NCBI GenBank assembly: GCA_002339805.1
Contig: DDKW01000027.1
Coordinates: 46,746-91,763 of the forward strand
Direction of reading: 5' to 3'
DNA length: 45,018 nt
From: Dehalococcoidia bacterium UBA2588
GTDB lineage: Bacteria > Chloroflexota > Dehalococcoidia > Lucifugimonadales > UBA3495
Below are positions 16,094-24,805 of the stretch, piece after piece. How positions within the stretch are numbered: position 1 is the first letter of the stretch; each line of letters begins with the position of its first letter. The notes beneath the pieces are model-generated. The model saw nothing but the letters and a program-made list of their open reading frames with translations, searched no databases and was not told the DNA's origin. The position numbers and the translations under genes are program-made.

Positions 16094-17044
16094 TTACTCT
16101 TCATCTGGATGAGTGCTTATGAACCTACCCGCTTTAGTAGCGTCTATTGATGCTCTAAGTTCCACGCCTGCAGCTTCCTCTTGAAGTTTTGTGGTAATGC
16201 TGCTGTCAGATTCAGCCCAACCTCGGTTTAAGCATGAAGCAGAAATTTGTTCTGCTAAGTTCGCAATTGGCATAGGCACATTATATTCTCTGCCTAATTC
16301 CGTAGCTAGAGCTATATCTTTGTGAGCTAATTGCAGTGCAAAAGATGCGGGCTCATAATTCCCGGTGAATGCCATTCTGGGTAATCCTTCATGCAATACT
16401 CGCATTCTTCCAAGAGAACCACGTCTTATAGCTTCCCAAAGAAGTTCTAGGTCCACCCCGGCTTTGACTCCCAAAGTTAATCCTTCTACTATAGCCTGTC
16501 TGACTCCATGCCCAATCATGTTATGGGCCAATTTTGCTACAGTGCCAGCGCCTATTTCACCACAATATGTAACCTTATCTCCGAAAGAATCCAGTAATGG
16601 CTTTACTTTGTCGTATATTTCTTTGTCTCCGCCGACCATGACTGCTAAATTGCCACTAGCAGCTCCGGTTTTGCCTCCACTCACTGGTGCATCAAGTACA
16701 TAGGCACCTTTCTCTCTGTATATTGGTTCAAGTTCACGTATTAAAGTGGGTCTACTAGTGGAAAGATCTATGTAAATAGTTCCTGGTTGTATACCTTCTA
16801 GAATACCTTCTTTTGTTTTTGATACTAATTCAACTTCTTTGGGGCCCGGAAGGGACGTGAACACCACATTGCAACGAGCAGCTACATCTGCTGGAGAACT
16901 TCCAAGAGCAGCTCCATTCTCTAGTAATGGCTTGGTCATTTCCTCACGGAGGTCATAAACTACCATTGGATATCCTGATTTTTGGATGTTGAGCGACATC
17001 CCATTTCCCATGTTTCCTAGTCCTATAAATCCAACCGTTTCCAT
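16094..17044 (-). CDS. 3-hydroxyisobutyrate dehydrogenase-family oxidoreductase, first gene of sulfatase operon
   Basis: Beta-hydroxyacid dehydrogenase of 316 residues with GFIGLGNMGNGMSLN at the N-terminus, the substrate motif DAPVSGGKTGAASGNLAVMVGG and the catalytic lysine in GAGTVAKLAHN. The C-terminal 20 residues extend past the family norm. It is a diverged paralogue of the protein at 10761-11654. The ribosome site is AGAGGAGAA. It heads the minus-strand operon with the DUF4349 lipoprotein, FGE and sulfatase, so it may oxidise a hydroxy acid released from a sulfate ester. That link is inference. A sulfolactaldehyde- or glycerate-type substrate is conceivable but not shown. Confidence 0.87.
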   Translation of the reverse strand: METVGFIGLGNMGNGMSLNIQKSGYPMVVYDLREEMTKPLLENGAALGSSPADVAARCNVVFTSLPGPKEVELVSKTKEGILEGIQPGTIYIDLSTSRPTLIRELEPIYREKGAYVLDAPVSGGKTGAASGNLAVMVGGDKEIYDKVKPLLDSFGDKVTYCGEIGAGTVAKLAHNMIGHGVRQAIVEGLTLGVKAGVDLELLWEAIRRGSLGRMRVLHEGLPRMAFTGNYEPASFALQLAHKDIALATELGREYNVPMPIANLAEQISASCLNRGWAESDSSITTKLQEEAAGVELRASIDATKAGRFISTHPDEE

Positions 17045-17073
17045 ACTAATTCTCCTCTGGTATTGATATTGGA

Positions 17074-17102
17074 ATTGTAGTTAAATGATATCCCCTGGTC
17101 AA
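17074..17102 (-). promoter_or_regulatory. Candidate promoter of the dehydrogenase-DUF4349-FGE-sulfatase operon
   Basis: On the minus strand TTGACC (complement of 17097-17102) is followed after 17 bases by TACAAT (complement of 17074-17079), about 30 bases before the start codon. Both boxes match five of six consensus bases. It is back-to-back with the promoter of the HbpS-like gene. Confidence 0.5.
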
Positions 17103-17114
17103 TAAAAGATTTGG

Positions 17115-17143
17115 TTGTAAACATGGTAGGCCAGAGATAGAAT
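17115..17143 (+). promoter_or_regulatory. Candidate promoter of the HbpS/GlcG-like gene
   Basis: TTGTAA (17115-17120) and TAGAAT (17138-17143) are spaced 17 bases apart, 28 bases upstream of the start codon. Its -35 lies 12 bases from the -35 of the divergent sulfatase-operon promoter. Confidence 0.45.
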
Positions 17144-17171
17144 GAATTTGGTTGGCAAAGGAGGTATTTAA

Positions 17172-17588
17172 ATGTATATGAAAGAAGTGTTGAGTTTGGA
17201 ACAGGTCAGGCGATCAATGAACGCCATGATTGATGTGGCATTGAAAGAACCTAATAGACCTATAGCAATAGCTATACTTGATGATAATACTAATTTATTG
17301 AATTACGCACGAATGGATGGTTGCAGATTAAATCCTCAAGGAGTAGCCATAAGGAAAGCCTATACTGCAGTAATGTTTGGACAAAATTCTTCTGATTTTG
17401 CGCAGAGATTAAAGAATGAAAATAGACAGGTCACAGATTTTGGCAACCCAAGTTTGGTAGCTGTAAAAGGTGGAGTAGTTGTTATGAGTAGTAATGGCGA
17501 TATTCTGGGTGGAATAGGCGTGAGTGGACTAACTGCTGAGGAAGATGAAGAAATAGCATTACTGGGACTAAAAGCTTTAGATATATAA
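17172..17588 (+). CDS. GlcG/HbpS (DUF336) family protein
   Basis: This 138-residue single-domain protein belongs to the heme-degrading/heme-binding HbpS and GlcG family. It shows the helix-strand pattern LSLEQVRRSMNAMIDVAL, IAIAILDDNTNLLNYARMDG, then IRKAYTAVMFG and the C-terminal GDILGGIGVSGLTAEEDEEIA. The family often accompanies glycolate, propanediol or heme-utilisation genes, and its role is rarely defined. The start at 17172 is chosen because GGAGG lies seven bases upstream; a second ATG six bases later is less well spaced. It is followed 23 bases later by the NHL-repeat gene and is probably co-transcribed with it. Confidence 0.85.
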   Translation: MYMKEVLSLEQVRRSMNAMIDVALKEPNRPIAIAILDDNTNLLNYARMDGCRLNPQGVAIRKAYTAVMFGQNSSDFAQRLKNENRQVTDFGNPSLVAVKGGVVVMSSNGDILGGIGVSGLTAEEDEEIALLGLKALDI

Positions 17589-17611
17589 CAATATGAAAAA
17601 GGAAGATTATT

Positions 17612-18643
17612 ATGGAATTTAAATCAGGAATTATTGATACATTTGTTGGTACAGGAGAACTTGGTGACAGAGGAAATGGAGGACCACATAATCTTGCAGA
17701 ACTTAATGAGCCATTCATGTGCGCATTTGACTCTAAAGGAGACTTGTATTTTTGTGAGAGTAGAGGAAACAGGGTTAGAAAAGTTGATATGCTGACTGGT
17801 ATAGTTAGTGGTATAGCTGGTACTGGTGAGATTGGTTATACAGGAGACGAAGGACCAGCGACTGAGGCTACTTTCAATGAACTCTATGGTCTTCAAGTAG
17901 ATATCAATGGTGATATATATGTTGTTGATCGATTGAACAGTGTTGTACGCAAGATTGACCAATCAACGGGTCTTATAAATACTGTGGCGGGAACAGGAGA
18001 TGCAGGATATTCAGGAGATGGTGGTCCGGGAGATAAAGCTATGTTAAATGAACCGAATGACTGCTTTCTAGATGGCAAAGGAGGACTCCTAATCGCAGAT
18101 GTTCAAGATCAGCGAATACGCAGGTTAGATTTAGGAACAGGAATAATTACAACTTTTGCGGGTAATGGTGAAACCGGACGTGAAGGTGATGGTGGCTTAG
18201 CGACAGATGCAAGCATATTTGGTGCTAGAGCAGTTTGTACAGATTCTAGTGGCAACACATATATATGTGAACGCAATGGTAATGGTATTAGGGTTGTAGA
18301 TACACAAGGAATCATTCATACGTATGCAGGCACAGGAGAAAGAGGATATGAAGGAGATGGAGGTCTTGCTTTAGAGGCTACTTGGGGTGCTCCCAAGGCA
18401 ATCAGATGTGATGGTAAGGACAATTTAGTAGTAGTTGATACAGAGAATCATGCAATTCGAATAATCGACAAAGACACTAAGCAAGTTATCACTGTTGCTG
18501 GGGGTAAATTGGGCGGCGAAGGAGACAAAGGATCTGCAACAGATGCCGGATTAGATAGGCCTCATGGATGTGACATAGATTCTAATGGGAATATTTTTAT
18601 AGCCGACAGTAATAATCATCGTATTAGGGTTGTAGGAGCTTAA
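17612..18643 (+). CDS. Six-repeat NHL beta-propeller protein
   Basis: A 343-residue protein made almost entirely of six NHL repeats of about 56 residues. Each opens with a 'I.T.AGTGE.GY.GDGG.A..A' segment and closes with 'G.lyi.D..N..iR.id'. The repeats begin near residues 7, 64, 121, 178, 234 and 291, which predicts a complete six-bladed propeller. No signal peptide or transmembrane segment is visible, unlike many secreted NHL proteins, so it may be cytoplasmic. Propellers of this kind bind ligands or act as lyases or lactonases. AAGGAAG precedes the ATG. It ends 6 bases before the convergent M42 peptidase. Function is unassigned. Confidence 0.85.
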   Translation: MEFKSGIIDTFVGTGELGDRGNGGPHNLAELNEPFMCAFDSKGDLYFCESRGNRVRKVDMLTGIVSGIAGTGEIGYTGDEGPATEATFNELYGLQVDINGDIYVVDRLNSVVRKIDQSTGLINTVAGTGDAGYSGDGGPGDKAMLNEPNDCFLDGKGGLLIADVQDQRIRRLDLGTGIITTFAGNGETGREGDGGLATDASIFGARAVCTDSSGNTYICERNGNGIRVVDTQGIIHTYAGTGERGYEGDGGLALEATWGAPKAIRCDGKDNLVVVDTENHAIRIIDKDTKQVITVAGGKLGGEGDKGSATDAGLDRPHGCDIDSNGNIFIADSNNHRIRVVGA

Positions 18644-18649
18644 TTTAAA

Positions 18650-19729
18650 TCACTTTAATCTTTCTGTTAGTGATTCAGGCAAATCCTGGAATCTTTGTTG
18701 GAATCTAGTGGGACTTGAATCATTAACATGATAAGTAGATCGTTCTAGCAAAGCTACTCCATTTAAAAAGTCACTTTCATGGATGTACTCTGCTAATATT
18801 TGTTCGTTGTCTCCGCCATTGTGATAATTACCCAAAGGGAAGGCCATGCCAGTTGTTTGGTACCCTTCACTCCAAAAAGCGCTAGCTTCACATACTCCTC
18901 CACTCATTAGTTGCCTTTGGCATCTAAAATTAGTATCTGATTCGGTTAAGAATTCTTTGGCTTTGATCAAAATGGATTCTGCTTCATTGTCAAAAGTTGT
19001 ACCGGCATCTCCAACACGTATTACTGGTCCTTTTCCGACTTCTGCACCTGGTAAAGTCCTGCTGGCTTCTATTGAAACAATGAAAGTAGATTTAGGAATT
19101 AGTCCTGATTTTGCTAATAATCTAGCTCCCACTAAACCGACTTCTTCTGCACAAGTGAAAATTCCGTATATTGGTTGATTATCTTTTGAAGTTATACGCT
19201 TCTGTAATATTGATATCATGGCTGCGCAGCCAGCTAGATCATCCAGTGCTCTCATGTTGATTATGTTAGATTTGAGTTCAAAGTCGACCAGATTAAACAC
19301 AGTAGCTACGGGCAGGTTATTAATAGCTACAGGGTCTTCAGTAGATACTAGAAGTGTTGAATCATCAGTTGGGTTTGGCCCAATTATGTGTGCCTTGTAT
19401 CGTGTTTGTGGATCTATAACGATTTCCAGTTCAACACCTGGATTTTTGCCATAACCTGGGATTCCTCCTAATGGCTTCGCAATCATATATTCTGAAGTCT
19501 GGTCGATAATTTCGAATCCAGGATGATCCATGTGAGCGATAAAAGCGATTGGCCTATCGGAGGTATTATTAGTGTTGATACTGGCTATGATGTTATTGTA
19601 AGTATCTTTACTCCACGGGATATTAGATTCATCCAATATCTTACAGATCTTTTCAGACATCCAATGTTCATGGAATGATACCGCTGGTATTGCCCCCAAT
19701 TCTGACAGTGTTTTTAATGATTCGTCCAT
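18650..19729 (-). CDS. M42-family (glutamyl aminopeptidase-like) metallopeptidase
   Basis: A 359-residue zinc- or cobalt-dependent aminopeptidase-like protein. Metal and catalytic motifs are visible in order: AHMDHPGF (His, Asp), MRALDDLAGC (bridging Asp), TCAEEVGLVGA (Glu-Glu), SIEASRT and the C-terminal NYHNGGDNEQI (His). The split PDZ-like insert between the first and second motifs (GGIPGYGKNPGVELEIV) fits M42/tetrahedral aminopeptidases. It probably trims peptides in the cytoplasm. It is convergent with the NHL gene and divergent from the Ldh2-type gene. Endoglucanase annotations seen for the family are historical and not preferred here. Confidence 0.85.
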   Translation of the reverse strand: MDESLKTLSELGAIPAVSFHEHWMSEKICKILDESNIPWSKDTYNNIIASINTNNTSDRPIAFIAHMDHPGFEIIDQTSEYMIAKPLGGIPGYGKNPGVELEIVIDPQTRYKAHIIGPNPTDDSTLLVSTEDPVAINNLPVATVFNLVDFELKSNIINMRALDDLAGCAAMISILQKRITSKDNQPIYGIFTCAEEVGLVGARLLAKSGLIPKSTFIVSIEASRTLPGAEVGKGPVIRVGDAGTTFDNEAESILIKAKEFLTESDTNFRCQRQLMSGGVCEASAFWSEGYQTTGMAFPLGNYHNGGDNEQILAEYIHESDFLNGVALLERSTYHVNDSSPTRFQQRFQDLPESLTERLK

Positions 19730-19830
19730 TATTAGAATTCCCTATGATTTATATATTGAACTAGAGTGATATGAGCCTACATGGTAACATACGATATAAA
19801 TAGGTATTTATCACTGAATAGAGGTATATT

Positions 19831-20910
19831 TTGTTAAAGCAATTTAAAGTTAATCCCGAAGATTCTTTGCTGGTCCAATCCGAAGATTTAGGAAATTTGG
19901 TATCAGCAATCTTTCAAAAAATGGGTGTGTCGAAAGAGGACGCAGATTTAGGAGCGGATGTATTGGTGTCGGCAGATTTGAGAGGAGTTGATTCCCACGG
20001 AGTATCAAATATGTTGCGTAATTATGTAAATGGATATACGTCGGGTCAAATCAACCCAACTCCGGATATGAAAATAATCAAAGAAAGTCCAGCTACTGCG
20101 AATATCGATTCTGATAGAGGCCTAGGGATAATCACAGTGCCTAAAGCAATGGATATAGCAATTGAGAAAGCCAATACTGTCGGCGTGGGCATGGTTACTA
20201 TAGGAAATGCTAGGCACTTGGGCATGGCATCTTACCATGCTATGAGAGCTTTAGAACATGACATGATCGGAGTGTGTATGACTAGCTGCCCTCCATCAGT
20301 GTTACCAACTTATGGAGCAGAACCAAGGTTAGGTACTAATCCAATAGCGATGGCTGTACCAGCAAAAAATGATCATCCATTCGTGTTTGATGCAGCTACG
20401 AGTGCGGTAGCCAGCAATAAAATTGGTATTGCTCGTCGTTTAGGAGCTAAGTTAGAACCGGGTTGGTTAGCTGATGAGTTTGGTACACCGATTATGGAAA
20501 CTATGGAAGTTCCAGAAAAATATCAGTTACTCCCTGTGGGTGCAACTAGAGAACTGGGGTCTCATAAAGGTTACGGTTTATCTTGTATAGTAGATATACT
20601 TGGAGGGGTTTTGACCGGATTTGGTTACGGAGCCAGTCCTGGCAGACCGAATTTTGGTCATTATGTTGCTGCATATAAAATTGATGCTTTCACTGATGTT
20701 GATGATTTTAAATCTACAATGGATGAATGGATGTACATGATGAAAAATACAAAACCAGCTCCAGGAGAAGAGCGAGTTATGGTGGCTGGTCAACCAGAGC
20801 ATGAAATGGAATTAATTCGTTCAAAAGAAGGGATCCCGCTACATCAAGAAGTGGTTGACTGGTTTAAAGATATTTGTGGTGAGTTGTCTGTAGAGTTTTC
20901 ATTAGGGTAA
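19831..20910 (+). CDS. Malate/lactate/sulfolactate dehydrogenase, Ldh2 (ComC/YlbC) family
   Basis: NAD(P)-dependent oxidation of 2-hydroxy acids by an Ldh2-fold enzyme with no classical Rossmann fold. The 359 residues show the family motifs LRGVDSHGVSNMLRNY near residue 51, MVTIGNARHLGMASYHAM, RLGTNPIAMAVPA, then FDAATSAVASNKI and GSHKGYGLSCIVDILGG. The start is TTG behind GAGGTATATT, since no in-frame ATG fits the N-terminus. The family covers L-malate, L-lactate, ureidoglycolate and (R)-sulfolactate dehydrogenases. The last would pair with the ComDE-like decarboxylase at 32911-33961, but the residues seen do not decide this. A small membrane-protein gene follows. Confidence 0.87.
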   Translation: MLKQFKVNPEDSLLVQSEDLGNLVSAIFQKMGVSKEDADLGADVLVSADLRGVDSHGVSNMLRNYVNGYTSGQINPTPDMKIIKESPATANIDSDRGLGIITVPKAMDIAIEKANTVGVGMVTIGNARHLGMASYHAMRALEHDMIGVCMTSCPPSVLPTYGAEPRLGTNPIAMAVPAKNDHPFVFDAATSAVASNKIGIARRLGAKLEPGWLADEFGTPIMETMEVPEKYQLLPVGATRELGSHKGYGLSCIVDILGGVLTGFGYGASPGRPNFGHYVAAYKIDAFTDVDDFKSTMDEWMYMMKNTKPAPGEERVMVAGQPEHEMELIRSKEGIPLHQEVVDWFKDICGELSVEFSLG

Positions 20911-20927
20911 TTCTTTAACGATAAAAA

Positions 20928-21131
20928 ATGAAATTATTAAAAATAATCCTTATAGTCATTGGGATATTAGTAGTGTTGAGATTTCTTGCGCCTACTACGT
21001 TACCTAAAATATTTACTTACGCTTTTAGTTCTGGATTATCAGTCAGTCGCTCTCAATTTGAGCTAATACTAATAGGGGTGGTAGTGATAATTTTGCTTTT
21101 GGTTTTTAGAGTTTTTAGAATGAGGAAATGA
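20928..21131 (+). CDS. Small two-helix membrane protein of unknown function
   Basis: A 67-residue, strongly hydrophobic peptide with two predicted membrane helices (about residues 4-20 and 45-62) joined by a short polar loop containing LPKIFTYAFSSG, and a basic C-terminus RVFRMRK, which suggests both ends in the cytoplasm. I recognise no family. It starts 17 bases after the Ldh2-type gene with only a weak ribosome site, so it could be translated through coupling. It ends 10 bases before the stop of the convergent alpha/beta hydrolase. Composition and length support a real small membrane protein, but the call is provisional. Confidence 0.5.
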   Translation: MKLLKIILIVIGILVVLRFLAPTTLPKIFTYAFSSGLSVSRSQFELILIGVVVIILLLVFRVFRMRK

Positions 21132-21141
21132 TTGTTTTAAG

Positions 21142-21966
21142 TTATTTAAGAAAATCATTTACAATTTTTATAAATTTATCTGTTTGTTCCATTTGAGGTA
21201 AATGACCACAATCATCAATAATATTTAACTGTGAATTAGGAATAGATGAATGAAACATTTGTGCGCATTCCAAAGGAATTAGAGCATCATTTGCACCCCA
21301 TATGATTTGCACAGGCTTGTTAACCCTATTTAAAGTGTGTTGGAGCTTAGGGTCAAACATATAAGGTTTCCAGCATAATCGTACTGCAGTTTCTCTGTTT
21401 TTATCTGCAATGTACTGTGGGTTGAAGTTCCCCGTTGATCCAGTGATATAGTAAGTCCCTGAAGGTGCTTCAGAATCCCCAAAGACTTTTTCAAATTCAG
21501 GGACATTGTTCACATTTTTCACCATTAATTCTGCAACTTGCTGTGGAGTAAGCAAGAATATGTCTACAATATCTTTATTTTGGGGTTTTATACCAGCAGA
21601 ATCTACTAGAATGGCTTTATTGAATAAATTTGGAGAGACTGATAATAATTCTGCTGTTAGCCATCCCCCAATCGAAAATCCCATGACATTACAATTTTCT
21701 AATTGTAATTCTTCTATCAACCAACTATAAAAAAATGTTAAGTCTGTCATACTTTGGATCCATTCAGGCTTTTCAGAATTACCAAAACCTGGATGAGATG
21801 GTATGTATACAGTGAATTCTTCTGCTAGCTCTTGAGCATATTTGAGCCATCCCAAACTACCGTCTGTCCCATGAAGTATCAATAAAGGATCTCCAGAACC
21901 ACCTTTTAGCATTTCAATTTGAGTATTGCAAATAGTTATGTTTTCCAGTGTAAAATCTGCGGCCAT
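21142..21966 (-). CDS. Alpha/beta hydrolase (first of two paralogues)
   Basis: A 274-residue alpha/beta-hydrolase with a full triad: Ser98 in GFSIGG, Asp227 in WGANDALIP and His255 in CGHLPQME. The oxyanion-hole motif is LHGTDGSLGW. The nearest functional pattern is that of C-C bond hydrolases and esterases of meta-cleavage pathways (MhpC/BphD type). It is clearly paralogous to the protein at 37096-37887: both carry 'HPGF/QAGF', 'D.AGIKP' and an unusual NRExAxRLCWxPY block in the cap domain. GGAG lies ten bases before the start. It stands alone on the minus strand, divergent from serA. The substrate is unknown. Confidence 0.85.
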   Translation of the reverse strand: MAADFTLENITICNTQIEMLKGGSGDPLLILHGTDGSLGWLKYAQELAEEFTVYIPSHPGFGNSEKPEWIQSMTDLTFFYSWLIEELQLENCNVMGFSIGGWLTAELLSVSPNLFNKAILVDSAGIKPQNKDIVDIFLLTPQQVAELMVKNVNNVPEFEKVFGDSEAPSGTYYITGSTGNFNPQYIADKNRETAVRLCWKPYMFDPKLQHTLNRVNKPVQIIWGANDALIPLECAQMFHSSIPNSQLNIIDDCGHLPQMEQTDKFIKIVNDFLK

Positions 21967-21999
21967 GCGTATATTGCTCCATCTTTATATAGTGAGGTA

Positions 22000-22028
22000 A
22001 TCCTAAAGGTGATTAGTTTTTGGGTCAA
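22000..22028 (-). promoter_or_regulatory. Candidate promoter of the alpha/beta hydrolase gene
   Basis: On the minus strand TTGACC (complement of 22023-22028) and TAGGAT (complement of 22000-22005) are separated by 17 bases, 33 bases ahead of the start codon. Confidence 0.4.
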
Positions 22029-22068
22029 GTTGAGTATGAGTGTATTTTGGTATGAATGAGTGACATAT

Positions 22069-22097
22069 TTGGTGAAATATCTAAATAGAGTTACAAT
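22069..22097 (+). promoter_or_regulatory. Candidate promoter of serA
   Basis: TTGGTG (22069-22074), 17 bases, then TACAAT (22092-22097), about 50 bases upstream of the serA start. The -10 is strong and the -35 weak. Confidence 0.38.
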
Positions 22098-22148
22098 CTA
22101 ATAATAGCTATTTTAGTTATAAGTTTTCAGTGAGATTAATAGAGGTTA

Positions 22149-23732
22149 ATGTTGGCTAAAATATTAGTTGCTGATTCGATTTCTCAACAAGGCATCGCCA
22201 TACTCGAACAAAACCATGATGTTGATATTAAAACAGGATTATCATCTGAGGAACTAATAGAAATTGTGAATGATTATGAAGGACTTATCGTTCGCAGTGA
22301 AACTAAAGTAACGGAAGAGATAATCTTAGCGGCAAGTAAGCTACGAGTGATAGCTAGAGCCGGTATTGGAATTGACAATATAAATGTTACAGCAGCTACA
22401 AATGCAGGAATAGCTGTAATTAATGCTCCTACTGGCAATATTATTGCGGCTGCGGAACATACAATAGGATTTTTGATAGCTAGCGCACGGCATATACCTC
22501 AAGCGGCTGCATCCATGAAATCAGGTTTATGGGAAAGAAGTAGATTCATGGGAATTGAGCTTAAGGGCAAAACATTAGGGATAATCGGTGCCGGTAAAGT
22601 TGGTTCTGAGGTGGCAAAAAGAGCAAAAAGTTTTGATATGAGGGTCATCGCATGCGATCCATTCATAAGCTCGGAAAGAGCTAACAGGCTGGGGATGGAA
22701 TTGGTCGATCTGAATGATTTGTTAATCTCTAGCGACTTCGTAACAATACATACCCCTTACATGGCTTCAACTGAAAAAATGATATCTAGTGAGCAAATTT
22801 CCTTGATGAAAAATGGGGCAAAATTAATAAATGTAGCCAGAGGAGAAGTGATTGATGACGATGCCCTTTTGCAAGCTTTAGACTCTGGGAAGATATCAAC
22901 AGCAGCATTGGATGTTTTTAGAGATGAACCAGAAATTGATGTTCGATTAACAGAGCATCCAAATGTTATATCCACTCCACATTTGGGTGGATCTACTATG
23001 GAAGCACAACATGCTGTCGCGATAGAAGTTGCTGAACAATTGGTGGATATTTTGAAAGGATCTTTCGGAAAAAATATAGTCAATGCCCCGATGTTGGGTC
23101 CTGAAAATCAGTCTGTGGTTTCTCCAATGATACCGGTAGCTGAAATGGTAGGCAGATTGTCTATCGGGCTTTCTGAAGGACAATTTCGATCTATTAGCTT
23201 ACTTTATGAAGGTGAAATATCTGAATACGATACTTCAGTACTGAAGTCTGCATTTTTAGCTGGGTTCATACAAGGGACAACTAATGAACAAGTGAATGCT
23301 ATTAATGCCCCTTTGATAGCTAGTGCTAGAGGCTTGGAAGTAATTGAACAAAAAGTACGTAAAGAAGGTGAGTATTCTAGTTTAATAACTGTAATTTTAA
23401 ACACTTCTTACGGTCAAATTTTATTATCTGGAGCTTCTTCAAGAGATGAAGTGCACTTAGTTAGATTTAATGAGTACTGGTTGGACATAGTACTTACAGG
23501 ACCTTTCCTATTATTCGTTGAAAACGATGATAGACCCGGATCTATTGGTGCAGTTGGGACTGTTGCTGGTAGACATAATGTAAATATTAATTTCATGGAA
23601 GTAGGCAGAGTGGATTTGAGAGGAAAGGCTATGATGGTTTTAGGTATAGATGATTATGTACCTAATGCGATGCTAGAAGAAATGAGAGGCTTGCAACAAA
23701 TACATAGTGTAAGATTGGTTCGAACTACTTAG
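22149..23732 (+). CDS. serA: D-3-phosphoglycerate dehydrogenase
   Basis: SerA oxidises 3-phosphoglycerate with NAD+, the first step of serine synthesis. The 527-residue length is that of the long form: split substrate domain, NAD domain with GIIGAGKVGSEVAKRA near residue 145, the catalytic Arg/Glu/His set (VNVARGEVID, LDVFRDEPE, STPHLGGST), then an intervening domain (about 315-450) and a C-terminal ACT domain (ENDDRPGSIGAVGTVAGRHN) that usually mediates serine feedback. AGAGG precedes the ATG. A PanE-like reductase starts 23 bases after the stop. No other serine gene is nearby. Confidence 0.95.
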   Translation: MLAKILVADSISQQGIAILEQNHDVDIKTGLSSEELIEIVNDYEGLIVRSETKVTEEIILAASKLRVIARAGIGIDNINVTAATNAGIAVINAPTGNIIAAAEHTIGFLIASARHIPQAAASMKSGLWERSRFMGIELKGKTLGIIGAGKVGSEVAKRAKSFDMRVIACDPFISSERANRLGMELVDLNDLLISSDFVTIHTPYMASTEKMISSEQISLMKNGAKLINVARGEVIDDDALLQALDSGKISTAALDVFRDEPEIDVRLTEHPNVISTPHLGGSTMEAQHAVAIEVAEQLVDILKGSFGKNIVNAPMLGPENQSVVSPMIPVAEMVGRLSIGLSEGQFRSISLLYEGEISEYDTSVLKSAFLAGFIQGTTNEQVNAINAPLIASARGLEVIEQKVRKEGEYSSLITVILNTSYGQILLSGASSRDEVHLVRFNEYWLDIVLTGPFLLFVENDDRPGSIGAVGTVAGRHNVNINFMEVGRVDLRGKAMMVLGIDDYVPNAMLEEMRGLQQIHSVRLVRTT

Positions 23733-23755
23733 AAATAAATACAGGAGAGGAGAAA

Positions 23756-24805
23756 ATGGCGGATAAAATAGGAATTATGGGATCAGGAGCTTTGGGCAGT
23801 TATGTAGCTGCTTTTTTAGCTAAGGAAGGAGAAGATGTAACTATCGTTGATATGTGGCCGGAACATGTTAATACTATTAATGAAAAAGGCCTCCACGTAA
23901 CAGGCAGCCAAGGCCCATTTACTGTACCTATAAAGGCAATGCACTTGACTGATGCCCAATCGATATACGACAAATTTGATTACGTATTTATATCTATGAA
24001 ATCTTATGATACGGAGTGGTCAACCTATTTTATTGATAGGTATGTTAAACCCGAAGGGTTTTTTATATCACTGCAGAACTGTTGGAACGACACAGTGATT
24101 GCATCTATAGTCGGAGCCGAACGCTCTCTAGGGTGTATAGCATCTCATATTGAGGTGGCTTTATGGGAACCGGGTCATGTTACCAGAGGTGGACAGGTTG
24201 GCCGAGATCACGGTCATGTAGTTTTTAGAGTTGGAGAACATCATGCTGAGATTACCCCTAGGACAGAAATGATTGCTAATAAATTGAATTGGATTGATGC
24301 AGCATACGCAACCGATAATTTATGGGGTGAGCGTTGGGCTAAATTGTGCCAAAATTCGATGGGGAACGCTATATCTGCAATGTCAACATTAGGCTCGCAA
24401 GATATGGCAGATGATCCTAGGTGTAGATTAATACGGATTCATTTAGCAAAAGAAGCTGCAATGGTCGGATTAGGGCAGGGCTTTAATGTTGTTGAAATTA
24501 ATGGAACCCCTGCGGAGACTTGGGCAGACGCAGATAAAGGTGACGTATTTGAAGAATTAGACGACATGATGTCTCAGAAAGGTGGAAGAGTTAACTGGTT
24601 GGCTTCAATGGCTCAAGACGTTCATAAAGGTAGACATACAGAGACAGATTTCATGAATGGATTAGTATGTAGGAAAGGTGATGAACTAGGCATTGAGACA
24701 CCGTTTAATGACGCTATTGTTGATGCAATGCATTCTATTGATGATGGGACATTGCCAGCCGGGCCAACTAATGTTGATTTGATTATTAGATCAGTTGGCA
24801 GGTAG
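23756..24805 (+). CDS. 2-dehydropantoate 2-reductase (ApbA/PanE) family protein
   Basis: A 349-residue ketopantoate-reductase-fold oxidoreductase. It begins KIGIMGSGALGSYVAAFLA (NADP motif GxGxxG), has FISMKSYDT at the end of the nucleotide domain, and keeps the catalytic lysine in ERWAKLCQNSMGNAISAM. The C-terminal helical domain is present. True PanE makes pantoate for CoA, and coaX and coaBC are encoded in this window but 14 kb away. At about 40 residues longer than most PanE it may serve another 2-keto acid. The ribosome site is AGGAGAGGAG. It probably shares the serA transcript. I do not assign panE. Confidence 0.8.
   Translation: MADKIGIMGSGALGSYVAAFLAKEGEDVTIVDMWPEHVNTINEKGLHVTGSQGPFTVPIKAMHLTDAQSIYDKFDYVFISMKSYDTEWSTYFIDRYVKPEGFFISLQNCWNDTVIASIVGAERSLGCIASHIEVALWEPGHVTRGGQVGRDHGHVVFRVGEHHAEITPRTEMIANKLNWIDAAYATDNLWGERWAKLCQNSMGNAISAMSTLGSQDMADDPRCRLIRIHLAKEAAMVGLGQGFNVVEINGTPAETWADADKGDVFEELDDMMSQKGGRVNWLASMAQDVHKGRHTETDFMNGLVCRKGDELGIETPFNDAIVDAMHSIDDGTLPAGPTNVDLIIRSVGR

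Noticed and set aside
23756..24805. Assigning panE with a role in CoA synthesis alongside coaX and coaBC
   Set aside because: The protein is longer than typical PanE and lies 14 kb from the CoA genes, beside serA; the family has many substrates.
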